DNA from: Solirubrobacterales bacterium
GTDB taxonomy: Bacteria > Actinomycetota > Thermoleophilia > Solirubrobacterales > Solirubrobacteraceae
DNA: 5,990 nucleotides
Assembly: GCA_003134675.1 (NCBI GenBank)
Contig: PLBZ01000042.1
Span: forward strand, 1 to 5,990
Direction: 5' to 3'
Below, piece by piece: positions 1 through 5,990 of this stretch. The position numbers were made by a program, and so were the translations under genes. Positions within the stretch are counted from its first letter, which is position 1, and every line of letters starts with the position of its first letter. Below the pieces are notes generated by a model. It did no database searches and was not told the origin of the DNA. It saw only the letters and a program-made list of their open reading frames with translations.

Positions 1-378
1 ATGGCGATGCTCGCGGGCTGCCTGGTGGGGGCGTGTGTCGGCTTCTTGTGGTTCAACGCGTTCCCCGCGACGATCTTCATGGGCGACACCGGCTCGCTCG
101 GGCTGGGCGGCGCGATCGCGGGGCTCGCGGTGATGACGAAGACCGAGGTGCTGCTGATCCTGCTCGGCGGGATCTTCGTGATCGAGGCGCTGTCGGTGGT
201 GATCCAGGTCGTCTCGTTTCAGACGATGCGCAAACGCGTATTTCTGATGGCGCCGATCCACCACCATTTCGAGTTGAAGGCGTGGTCGGAGACGAAGATC
301 ATCCTGCGCTTCTGGATCGTCGCCTCGATCTGTTGCGCGATCGGCTTCACGATCTACCGCCAGAGCAGGGGCGGGTGA
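1..378 (+). CDS. mraY: Phospho-N-acetylmuramoyl-pentapeptide-transferase (lipid I synthase), C-terminal part
   Basis: MraY is an integral membrane enzyme that transfers phospho-MurNAc-pentapeptide from its UDP carrier to undecaprenyl phosphate, giving lipid I. Only the last 125 residues are present. The family is usually about 320-360 residues, so the 5' two thirds lie upstream, and the ATG at position 1 is most likely an internal Met rather than the start. Visible signatures are FMGDTGSL (local residues 26-33, with the conserved active-site Asp at local 29) and the MAPIHHHFE motif (local 83-91, triple His 87-89), followed by the RFWI segment. Four hydrophobic stretches (about 1-20, 32-46, 50-72 and 100-118) fit the last transmembrane helices of the ten-helix fold. 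The stop overlaps the murD start by 4 nt. Identity is very secure; only the true start is unknown. Confidence 0.97.
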   Translation: MAMLAGCLVGACVGFLWFNAFPATIFMGDTGSLGLGGAIAGLAVMTKTEVLLILLGGIFVIEALSVVIQVVSFQTMRKRVFLMAPIHHHFELKAWSETKIILRFWIVASICCAIGFTIYRQSRGG

Positions 379-1721
379 AGCCTCGATCCGCGCTCCCTGA
401 GGGACCCTGGCTCGTCGTCGGGATGGCGCGCTCTGGAGTGGCGGCTGCGCTGGCGTTGAGGACGAGGATGGAGCAGGTGATCGGCGTTGACGCGGGCGCG
501 CCGAAGGACACGGAGGTACTGGCGGAGGCGGGCGTGGAGCTGCACCTGCATGAGGACGGCGTGGCGCTGCTGGGGCGGGTGAGGGCGGTCGTCAAGAGCC
601 CGGGTGTTCCCGCCGAGGCCGCGGCGATCGCCGCGGCCCGCGCGCGCGGGATGCCCGTGCTGGGCGAGCTGGAGCTCGGATGGCGGATGTTGGAGAACGA
701 GTTCATCGCGGTGACCGGCACGAACGGCAAGACGACGACGGTCGAGCTGATCGGTCACATCCATCGCGAGGCGGGATTGCCGGTCGCCGTCGCAGGGAAT
801 GTCGGCGCGGCGGTGAGCGGACTTGTGGAGAAGCTGGACATGGGCACGACGGTCGTGTGCGAGGTGTCCTCATTTCAGCTGGAGGACACGGTGGCGTTCG
901 CGCCGGAGGCGGCGGTGCTGCTGAACGTGACCCCGGATCACCTGGACCGGCACGGCACGTTCGCTGCCTACCTCGCGGCGAAGCTCGAGATCTTCGCGCG
1001 CCAGGGCAACGAGGACATCGCGGTGGCGCCCTTGGGGTTGGGGTCAAGGATTGAGAGCCCGCCCATCCCCCCGCCCATCCCCGGCTGCGCGCGTCGGGTG
1101 TGCTTCGGCGAAGGGGCGGGAGCGGCGCTGTCGCTGAGCGCCGGCGAGCTGTGGTGGGAGGAGCGCCCGCTGCTGCGGGTCGATGAGATCCGCCTGCCGG
1201 GGAGACACAACGTCCAGAACGCGATGGCGGCCGCGGCCGTGTGCCTGGCGCGCGGGATAGACATCGAAGCGGTGCGCGCCGGGCTGCGCTCGTTTACGGG
1301 CGTCAAGCATCGCCTGGAGATGCTGGGGCGCAGGGACGGCGTGCTGTGGGTGAACGACTCGAAGGCGACCAACGTGGCGAGCACCGTTGTCGCGCTGGAC
1401 GCGTTTGGAGCCGGAGCAATCCATCTGATCCTCGGCGGCCAGGCCAAGGGCCAGGACTTCTCAGCGCTGCGAGAGCCTGTGCAGAGGCGCTGTGAGGCGG
1501 TGTATCTGATCGGCGAAGACGCCCCCCTGATCGCCACGGCGCTGCAGGACGTGGACGTTCAAATGCATGAATGCGGCGAGTTGGAGCGAGCTGTCGTTCG
1601 GGCTCGGGAGGCTGCCGGCGAAGGCGACGTGGTGCTGCTGTCGCCGGCCTGCGCGAGCTTCGATCAGTTCGCCGACTTCGAAGCCCGCGGCGAGCGCTTT
1701 CGGGAGCTCGTGCAGGGATAG
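375..1721 (+). CDS. murD: UDP-N-acetylmuramoyl-L-alanine--D-glutamate ligase
   Basis: MurD is the cytoplasmic ATP-dependent ligase that adds D-Glu to UDP-MurNAc-L-Ala. The GTG at 375 is chosen because it gives 448 residues (E. coli about 438), keeps the N-terminal Rossmann-like segment [10 protein letters not shown], and makes a GTGA overlap with the mraY stop. The Mur ligase signatures appear in order: P-loop GTNGKTTT (115-122, Lys119), EVSSFQLE (163-170), [11 protein letters not shown] (184-194), AAKLEIF with Lys203 at the position of the carbamylated lysine, HRLE (312-315), and NDSKATN (327-333). The C-terminal domain ends near [10 protein letters not shown]. All expected catalytic residues that I can locate are present, so the enzyme should be active. 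An odd feature is a proline-rich stretch (PPIPPPIP, 229-236) in a loop of the central domain, encoded by a perfect 12-bp tandem duplication. A short AGGGG at 367-371 could act as a ribosome site but sits only 3 nt from the start, so coupling to mraY translation is likely. Confidence 0.97.
   Translation: MKPRSALPEGPWLVVGMARSGVAAALALRTRMEQVIGVDAGAPKDTEVLAEAGVELHLHEDGVALLGRVRAVVKSPGVPAEAAAIAAARARGMPVLGELELGWRMLENEFIAVTGTNGKTTTVELIGHIHREAGLPVAVAGNVGAAVSGLVEKLDMGTTVVCEVSSFQLEDTVAFAPEAAVLLNVTPDHLDRHGTFAAYLAAKLEIFARQGNEDIAVAPLGLGSRIESPPIPPPIPGCARRVCFGEGAGAALSLSAGELWWEERPLLRVDEIRLPGRHNVQNAMAAAAVCLARGIDIEAVRAGLRSFTGVKHRLEMLGRRDGVLWVNDSKATNVASTVVALDAFGAGAIHLILGGQAKGQDFSALREPVQRRCEAVYLIGEDAPLIATALQDVDVQMHECGELERAVVRAREAAGEGDVVLLSPACASFDQFADFEARGERFRELVQG
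1032..1043 (+). repeat. TTGGGG x2 short tandem repeat inside murD
   Basis: TTGGGG occurs twice back to back within murD, encoding part of the Leu-Gly-Leu-Gly of PLGLGSR. It lies 15 nt before the 12-bp tandem repeat in the same loop. Two units of six bases could arise by chance in GC-rich DNA, so this is a weak repeat. It is listed because it marks the same local patch of simple sequence. Confidence 0.5.
1059..1082 (+). repeat. Perfect 12-bp tandem duplication in murD, with minus-strand G-quadruplex pattern
   Basis: CCGCCCATCCCC is present twice without a mismatch (1059-1070 and 1071-1082). It is exactly in the murD reading frame and encodes Pro-Pro-Ile-Pro twice (residues 229-236). The complementary strand reads as five G-tracts of at least three separated by 1-2 nt, which fits the canonical pattern for an intramolecular G-quadruplex. 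The minus strand is the transcription template here. Because the unit is a multiple of three, copy-number change by slippage would keep murD in frame. The duplication is seen directly; folding and slippage are inference. Confidence 0.9.
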
Positions 1722-1725
1722 AAGG

Positions 1726-1747
1726 CTTCGTCTGAGAGACGTCGAAG
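1726..1747 (+). other. Imperfect hairpin in the murD-ftsW gap
   Basis: In the only intergenic gap, CTTCGTCT (1726-1733), a GAG loop, and AGA plus CGAAG (1737-1739 and 1743-1747) can pair as an 8-bp stem with a three-base bulge. Alternatively, CGTCT/AGACG forms a perfect 5-bp inner stem. No T-run follows, so it does not look like an intrinsic terminator. It ends 3 nt before the ftsW GTG and includes the only purine-rich stretch (GAGAGA) near that start, so it might affect ftsW translation. A role is inferred only from position; a chance inverted repeat is possible. Confidence 0.4.
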
Positions 1748-1750
1748 TGT

Positions 1751-3103
1751 GTGGAAATGGCCTCAGCCGCACAGCGCGTATCTCTGTCTGGGGCTCGAGG
1801 CAAACGTGCCGCTCGCGCCGGCGGCGCGACCGCCCAGCGGCGCCAGCCGCTGGAGCACCGGATCCTGCTGACCGCGACGCTGTGCCTGCTGGCGTTCGGC
1901 GCGGTGATGGTCTACAGCGCCTCCTCGGCGACGACGCTGCTGCAGGGTCGGGGCAACGGCAGCGGCTATCTGATCAAGTACGTGATGTACGGGGCTGTCG
2001 GGCTGGTGCTGATGCGCGTGCTCGCGCGCGACGGGGTGGCGAAAGTCCAGAGCGTCACGGGGCCGCTGCTGGCGATCTCGTTCGCGCTCGTGCTGGCCAC
2101 CCACGTGCCCCACGTCGGCGTCAGCGTCAACGGCGCGCGACGCTGGATCGGGCCGAGCCAGCTCCAGTTCCAGCCCTCGGAGCTGATGAAGCTGGCGCTC
2201 GTGCTGTACGCGGCCACCCTGCTGGCCAAGCGCCCGCAGCGTGTGCTCGACCTGCGCGACCTCGCCAAGCCGCTGCTGCTGGTCGTGGGCGGGGCGTGCC
2301 TGCTGGTCGTCACACAGCCCGATCTGGGCACCGCGATGGTGATCGCGTTCACTACCTGCGCGCTGCTGGTCGCGGCGGGGATCCCGCTGCGCAACCTGGC
2401 GATCCTCGCCGGCGTGACGCTGGCGCTGGTGTTCATGTACGCGCTCCTGAAACCGTATGCGCGGGCGCGGTTGACCTCGTTCCTGGACCCCTGGGCACAC
2501 GCCTCCGGCAGCGGCTTCCAGGCGGTGCAGGGGCAGATCGCGATCGGCTCGGGCGGCCTGTTCGGAGCCGGACCCGGGCAGTCGGTGCAGAAGATCTTCT
2601 ATCTGCCCGAGGCGCCCACCGACTTCATCCTCGCGGTGGTCGGCGAGGAGCTGGGCGTCGTCGGGGTGTTCGGGCTGCTGTCCCTGTACGGGCTGATCGC
2701 CTACGCGGGTTTGCGCGCGGCGAAGGGGGCGCGCAGCCTGTACAGCGCTCTGATCGCGGTCGGCATGACCTCCCTGATCGTCTCGCAGGCGATCCTGAAC
2801 GTGTTCGCGGTGCTCGGACTGGCGCCGCTCACGGGGGTGCCGCTGCCGTTCGTCTCCTACGGCTCGAGCAGCCTGATCGTGATGCTCGCGGCGATGGGCA
2901 TGCTGATGAACGTCGCCGCCGGAGGGACAGCGCACGTTCGGGCGGTGGCGCCCGCCCGCAAACGGCGTTCAGCCGACGCGCGGGGGCGCGAGTCGGCAGG
3001 ATTGGCTCGTGAGCACACAGAAGATCAGGATCGTGATCGCCGCCGGCGGGACCGCCGGGCACGTGGTGCCGGCGCTGGCGGTGGCCGGCGCGCTGCGGGC
3101 TGA
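1751..3103 (+). CDS. ftsW: SEDS-family peptidoglycan glycosyltransferase FtsW
   Basis: FtsW is the polytopic membrane glycosyltransferase that polymerises lipid II at the division septum together with a class B PBP. From GTG 1751 the product is 450 residues (E. coli 414); ATG 1757 is an equally possible start, and a TGA at 1733 closes the frame upstream. A basic N-terminal tail (about 1-37) precedes about ten hydrophobic segments. SEDS signatures are FQPSELMKL (140-148), TQPDLGT (188-194), APTDFI with Asp291 at the position of the essential SEDS aspartate, GEELG (298-302), and LPFVSYGSSSL (365-375). Position 372 is Ser where many homologues have Gly (SYGGSS). FtsW rather than RodA is called from the setting between murD and murG. 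The last 60 or so residues are an Arg-rich cytoplasmic tail, of which about 30 are encoded inside murG; this extension may reflect a frame change near the 3' end. The gene follows murD after a 29-nt gap. Confidence 0.95.
   Translation: MEMASAAQRVSLSGARGKRAARAGGATAQRRQPLEHRILLTATLCLLAFGAVMVYSASSATTLLQGRGNGSGYLIKYVMYGAVGLVLMRVLARDGVAKVQSVTGPLLAISFALVLATHVPHVGVSVNGARRWIGPSQLQFQPSELMKLALVLYAATLLAKRPQRVLDLRDLAKPLLLVVGGACLLVVTQPDLGTAMVIAFTTCALLVAAGIPLRNLAILAGVTLALVFMYALLKPYARARLTSFLDPWAHASGSGFQAVQGQIAIGSGGLFGAGPGQSVQKIFYLPEAPTDFILAVVGEELGVVGVFGLLSLYGLIAYAGLRAAKGARSLYSALIAVGMTSLIVSQAILNVFAVLGLAPLTGVPLPFVSYGSSSLIVMLAAMGMLMNVAAGGTAHVRAVAPARKRRSADARGRESAGLAREHTEDQDRDRRRRDRRARGAGAGGGRRAAG
2998..3001 (+). 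promoter_or_regulatory. Ribosome binding site of murG
   Basis: AGGA lies 7 nt before the GTG at 3009, inside the ftsW coding region. It supports this start for murG and means that ribosomes still translating ftsW pass over it. Confidence 0.6.
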
Positions 3104-4094
3104 GGGCGCCGAGGTCACGTTCATCGGCGGCGAGCGCGCCGAGTCCGAGCTGGTGCCCGCCGCCGGCTATCCGCTGCGGAAGATCTCGGTCGAAGGCATG
3201 AGTCGCAGCAACCCGCTGCGCGCGTTGCGCTCGCTGTTGCGAGCAGCCGTCGCGCTGCTGCGTGCGCGCAGGCTGCTGGCGTCGATCGCCCCGGATGCGG
3301 TGATGGGCGGCGGGGGCTATGTGGCGGGGCCCGTCGGCCTGGCGGCGCTCACGCTGCGCATCCCGCTCGTGCTGACTGAGGCGGACAGTCACCTGGGCCT
3401 GACCAACCGGATGCTCGCGCCGTTTGCGCGCAGGGTGTGCCTGGCCTTCTCGATTTCCGGGCGCACAGGAGCCCGCTACCGCGTCACCGGCCGCCCGATC
3501 CCGCCGCCGGCGAGCGACCGTGCGGTGGCACGAGCGCGCATCGGCATCGCGCCCGAGGCCACCTGCGTGCTGATCTTCGGTGGCTCGTTGGGTGCCCGCT
3601 CCATCAACCTGGCCGCGGTCGAGGCGTTCGCTGGCGATTTGATCCCTCCCGCCCGCTTCCATGTGCTGCACATCAGCGGCAGGCGCGACTATCCAAAGCT
3701 CGCCGAGCGTCGGCTTCCCCCGAGCTACGACCTGCGGGAGTACCTCGGCCTGGCGGAGTTCGCCGACGCGCTCGTGGCCGCCGACCTCGTGATCGCGCGG
3801 GCCGGGGGGTCTGTCTTCGAGATCGCCGCGCACGGTCTGCCCGCGATCCTCGTGCCCTATCCGCACGCCTCGGGCGATCATCAGACGGCGAACGCGCGCT
3901 GGATGGCCGATGCGGGCGCGGCGATCGTGGTCCCCGATCGCGAGCTGAATGCCCAGCGCCTTGCCCGCGAGGTGGCCGAGCTGCTCGCCGATCGCGGTCG
4001 CCTGGAGAGGATGGCGCTCGCCTCTAAAGGACTGGCACGGCCAGAAGCTGCCAAGGAGATCGCCCACGAGTTGATGGAGGCCGCAGGGCGATGA
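3009..4094 (+). CDS. murG: UDP-GlcNAc:lipid I N-acetylglucosaminyltransferase
   Basis: MurG is a GT-B fold, GT28-family enzyme on the inner face of the membrane that adds GlcNAc to lipid I, giving lipid II. The GTG start at 3009 gives 361 residues (E. coli 355). It is supported by the AGGA upstream and by the need to include the first glycine-rich loop, AAGGTAGH (11-18). The second loop is GGGGYVAGP (100-108), the third is FGGSLGARSIN (190-200), and the donor-binding signature runs from ARAGGSVFEIAAHG (Glu271) to HASGDHQTANA (residues 263-296). In the acceptor-side region, many homologues have HE followed by polar residues and GLAN/GLTN; here the text is LTEADSHLGLTNR (122-134), with Thr123 in place of His. 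Its 5' end overlaps ftsW by 95 nt in a different frame, and its stop overlaps murC by 4 nt. The enzyme is expected to be functional. Confidence 0.96.
   Translation: MSTQKIRIVIAAGGTAGHVVPALAVAGALRAEGAEVTFIGGERAESELVPAAGYPLRKISVEGMSRSNPLRALRSLLRAAVALLRARRLLASIAPDAVMGGGGYVAGPVGLAALTLRIPLVLTEADSHLGLTNRMLAPFARRVCLAFSISGRTGARYRVTGRPIPPPASDRAVARARIGIAPEATCVLIFGGSLGARSINLAAVEAFAGDLIPPARFHVLHISGRRDYPKLAERRLPPSYDLREYLGLAEFADALVAADLVIARAGGSVFEIAAHGLPAILVPYPHASGDHQTANARWMADAGAAIVVPDRELNAQRLAREVAELLADRGRLERMALASKGLARPEAAKEIAHELMEAAGR
4076..4080 (+). promoter_or_regulatory. Ribosome binding site of murC
   Basis: GGAGG, the strongest Shine-Dalgarno match seen in the window, sits 10 nt before the murC ATG and lies within the last codons of murG. 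It supports ATG 4091 as the start. Confidence 0.65.
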
Positions 4095-5437
4095 GCGGCC
4101 CGTGGAGCGGACGGCGTCTGCACTTCGTCGGTGTGGGCGGCGCCGGGATGAGCGGCTATGCGCGTGCGGCGCGGGCGCTGGGCGCCGAGGTGAGCGGCTC
4201 AGACGGCGCACGCAGCCCCTACCTGGAGCGCCTGCAGGCCGACGGCGTGCTGAGTGCGAGCATCGGCCATGCCGCGACGAACGTCCCGGCGGGCGAGGAC
4301 GTCGAGCTCGTCTACTCCTCGGCCGTGCCGGCCGAGAACGCCGAGCGCGCGGCGGCGCGCGAGCGCGGCCTCGTCGAGCGTCCGCGGGCGGAGCTGCTGG
4401 GGGAGCTCACCGAGATGAAGCGCACGATCGCGGTGGCGGGCACGCACGGGAAGACGACCACCGCGTCGATGCTGGTGCACGCGCTGCGCGCCGCGGGTCT
4501 GGAGCCGGGGTGGCTGGTGGGCGCACCGGTGGGTGGCGGGCTGCCGAACGCGCAGTGGGGAGCGGGCGAGTGGCTCGTGGTCGAGGCCGACGAGTCCGAC
4601 CGCTCGATGCTCAGCCTGCATGTCGAGATTGCGGTGCTGACGAACGTCGAGCTCGATCACCACGCGAGCTTCGCCTCGCTTCGGGAGCTGGAGGAGGCGT
4701 TTCGCGCATTTTTGGCAGGCGCCAAGAGCAGCATCGTGGTGTGGGATCGCCCCGAGCTGCTCGCGCTGATCGGAGGGCAGGCAGCGGAGATCGAGGTCAT
4801 CCCTTATGACGTGTCCGAGCCAGTACTCGAGGCGGGGGGCTCCCGCTTTCAGTGGCGCGGACACGAGGTGCGGCTTGGCGTCCCAGGGGAACACAATGCG
4901 ATCGACGCCGCCGGTGCGCTCGAGGCCGCGCGGCTCGCCGGCGCTGAGGCGAATGGCGCGATCGAGGGTCTCGCCGGCTTTCACGGCGCCGGCCGGCGTT
5001 TTCAGCTGTTGGGGGAGAGCGAGCGAGGGGCGCTCGTGTACGACGACTACGCCCACCACCCAACCGAGGTCGCGGCAACGCTGAGGGCGGCGCGCACGTT
5101 GGAGCACAGGCGATTGGTGGGTGTGTTTCAACCGCATCTCTACTCGCGCACCGCGCTGCTCGCACGCGAGTTCGGCGCCGCCCTGGCGCTGGCCGACGTG
5201 GTGGTGGCGCTCGACGTATACCCGGCACGTGAGCGCCAGGAGGACCATCCGGAGGTGAGCGGGCTGCTGGTCGCCGAGGCAGCGGCGGACGCTGCCGAGG
5301 GCAGGCCGGTGTACTGGCTGCCCACCTTCGCGGAGGCCGAGCCGGTCCTTCGGGGACTGCTCGACGAGGGCGATGTGTGCCTGGTGATGGGCGCCGGAGA
5401 TGTCGATGCACTCGGACGTAAGCTGGTGGCGCGGTGA
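4091..5437 (+). CDS. murC: UDP-N-acetylmuramate--L-alanine ligase
   Basis: MurC is the cytoplasmic Mur ligase that joins L-Ala to UDP-MurNAc using ATP, the first step of stem-peptide assembly. The ATG overlaps the murG stop (ATGA) and has a good ribosome site. The protein has 448 residues, shorter than E. coli MurC (491) but with every expected block: N-terminal nucleotide-binding loop GVGGAGMSG (14-22), P-loop GTHGKTTT (117-124, Lys121), EADESD (165-170), NVELDHH, GEHN (266-269), GAGRRFQ (299-305), DDYAHHPTE (318-326) and FQPHLYSRT (346-354). HFVGVGGAGMSG and DYAHHPTE separate it from MurD and point to MurC; Mpl is a related alternative but does not fit the operon position as well. No internal breaks are seen. 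The stop overlaps the next gene by 4 nt (GTGA), so murC and murB, whose products act in consecutive steps, are probably translationally coupled. Confidence 0.97.
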   Translation: MSGPWSGRRLHFVGVGGAGMSGYARAARALGAEVSGSDGARSPYLERLQADGVLSASIGHAATNVPAGEDVELVYSSAVPAENAERAAARERGLVERPRAELLGELTEMKRTIAVAGTHGKTTTASMLVHALRAAGLEPGWLVGAPVGGGLPNAQWGAGEWLVVEADESDRSMLSLHVEIAVLTNVELDHHASFASLRELEEAFRAFLAGAKSSIVVWDRPELLALIGGQAAEIEVIPYDVSEPVLEAGGSRFQWRGHEVRLGVPGEHNAIDAAGALEAARLAGAEANGAIEGLAGFHGAGRRFQLLGESERGALVYDDYAHHPTEVAATLRAARTLEHRRLVGVFQPHLYSRTALLAREFGAALALADVVVALDVYPARERQEDHPEVSGLLVAEAAADAAEGRPVYWLPTFAEAEPVLRGLLDEGDVCLVMGAGDVDALGRKLVAR

Positions 5438-5990
5438 GGATCGATGGCGCTCCGTCGATCGTGCAGCGGGACTTCCCGCTCGCTCGGATGGCCACCGTTC
5501 GCACCGGCGGCGACGCCGAGTATTTCGCTCGCGCCGGGTCGGGCGCCCAGCTGCGGGAGCTGCTCGAGTGGGCGCGCGCGATCGACGCGCCGCTCGCCGT
5601 GGTGGGGTCGGGCTCGAACCTGCTGATCGCCGACGAGGGCGTGAGGGGCCTGGTGGTCAAGCTCGACCGCAAGCTCGCGCTGGTCAAGCACGAGGGGGAG
5701 CGCCTGGTGTGCGGCGGGGGCGCGCGGCTGCCTTCGGTGGCGGCGCGCGCGGCGCAGGCGGGCTTGTCGGGGATCGAGTTCGGCGTGAACATCCCCGGCA
5801 CCGTCGGCGGGGCGGTGCGGATGAACGCAAACGCCTACGGCGGCGAGCTGGCAAAGACGCTCGAGTGGGTGGAGGTGATGACGGCCGAGGGGCTGGAGCG
5901 CCGCGCGCCGGCGGAGCTCGGGTTCGACTATCGCCGCTCGAATCTGACCGCGGGGGAGATCGTCGCGCGCGCCTCGTTCGTGCTCGTGCC
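5434..5990 (+). CDS. murB: UDP-N-acetylenolpyruvoylglucosamine reductase, N-terminal part
   Basis: MurB is the FAD-dependent cytoplasmic enzyme that reduces UDP-GlcNAc-enolpyruvate to UDP-MurNAc with NADPH, supplying the substrate of MurC. The frame opens at GTG 5434, overlapping the murC stop (GTGA), and stays open for 185 codons plus two bases to the window edge, so the C-terminal part is missing. FAD-domain signatures are TVRTGGDAEYF (21-31), VGSGSNLLIAD (57-67), GIEFGVNIPGTVGGAVRMN (113-131) and NAYGGE (133-138). DYRRSNL (165-171) carries the Tyr-Arg pair typical of the active site. The catalytic Ser and the C-terminal Glu known from E. coli MurB would lie beyond the edge, so activity cannot be judged. 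The ATG at 5444 is out of frame. The in-frame ATG at 5488 would cut the protein close to the first FAD motif and is less likely. No strong ribosome site is visible, which fits coupling to murC. Confidence 0.95.
   Translation, partial: MRIDGAPSIVQRDFPLARMATVRTGGDAEYFARAGSGAQLRELLEWARAIDAPLAVVGSGSNLLIADEGVRGLVVKLDRKLALVKHEGERLVCGGGARLPSVAARAAQAGLSGIEFGVNIPGTVGGAVRMNANAYGGELAKTLEWVEVMTAEGLERRAPAELGFDYRRSNLTAGEIVARASFVLV

Noticed and set aside
1..3. ATG at position 1 as the real start of a 125-residue protein
   Set aside because: The sequence matches the C-terminal third of MraY, so the frame must continue upstream of the window.
1726..1747. Intrinsic terminator between murD and ftsW
   Set aside because: The stem is short and bulged, and no T-run follows. 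The genes on both sides belong to one pathway and one strand.
1763..2935. Long open frame on the minus strand (390 codons) opposite ftsW
   Set aside because: It is antisense to a clear ftsW, its translation is rich in Arg, Gln, His and Asp with no recognisable domain, and GC-rich codon bias commonly opens such frames.
1567..3012. Plus-strand open frame of 481 codons overlapping murD and ftsW
   Set aside because: Its translation is an Arg/Gly/Ala-rich out-of-frame reading of ftsW. Only its stop at 3010-3012 is of interest, as a possible ancestral end of ftsW.
2829..4211. Minus-strand open frame of 460 codons opposite murG
   Set aside because: It lies antisense to murG and parts of ftsW and murC, with low-complexity Arg/Gly/His-rich translation and no family resemblance.
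4199..5248. Minus-strand open frame of 349 codons opposite murC
   Set aside because: It is antisense to a well-supported murC and has a biased composition without motifs.
5444..5626. Small 60-codon frame starting at ATG 5444
   Set aside because: It lies in a different frame inside murB, has no motifs, and has a composition typical of a shadow reading.

Overview
This window is a contiguous piece of a dcw (division and cell wall) cluster from a high-GC bacterium. All genes lie on the + strand and are tightly packed in the order mraY (3' part), murD, ftsW, murG, murC, murB (5' part). The GC-rich codon use, the frequent GTG starts and the wording of several motifs (for example VRMNANAYGGE in MurB and EADSHLGLTNR in MurG) recall Actinomycetota, perhaps Thermoleophilia/Solirubrobacterales. 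That placement comes from memory of such proteins, not from a search, and is only moderately sure.

Layout: 1-378 is the C-terminal third of the lipid I synthase MraY, which enters from the left. 375-1721 is MurD. A 29-nt gap (1722-1750), the only real intergenic space, holds a small imperfect hairpin. 1751-3103 is the SEDS glycosyltransferase FtsW. 3009-4094 is MurG, overlapping the end of ftsW by 95 nt. 4091-5437 is MurC. 5434-5990 is the N-terminal half or more of MurB, which runs off the right edge.

Together these genes cover most of the route from UDP-GlcNAc-enolpyruvate to polymerised glycan. MurB and MurC make UDP-MurNAc-L-Ala, MurD adds D-Glu, MraY and MurG build lipid I and lipid II at the membrane, and FtsW polymerises lipid II at the septum. 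Three of the five junctions are 4-nt start/stop overlaps (GTGA, ATGA, GTGA), so one polycistronic message with translational coupling is likely.

This is an ordinary, conserved housekeeping region, and I found no undescribed biological system in it. The points most worth a second look are local. First, the ftsW tail runs 95 nt into murG, although a stop in a neighbouring frame would give exactly the 4-nt overlap seen at the other junctions. Second, murD carries an in-frame 12-bp perfect tandem duplication (PPIP-PPIP) that also forms a G-quadruplex-type pattern on the minus strand. Third, there is a hairpin in the murD-ftsW gap. Fourth, MurG has a Thr where many homologues have His in a conserved HE motif.
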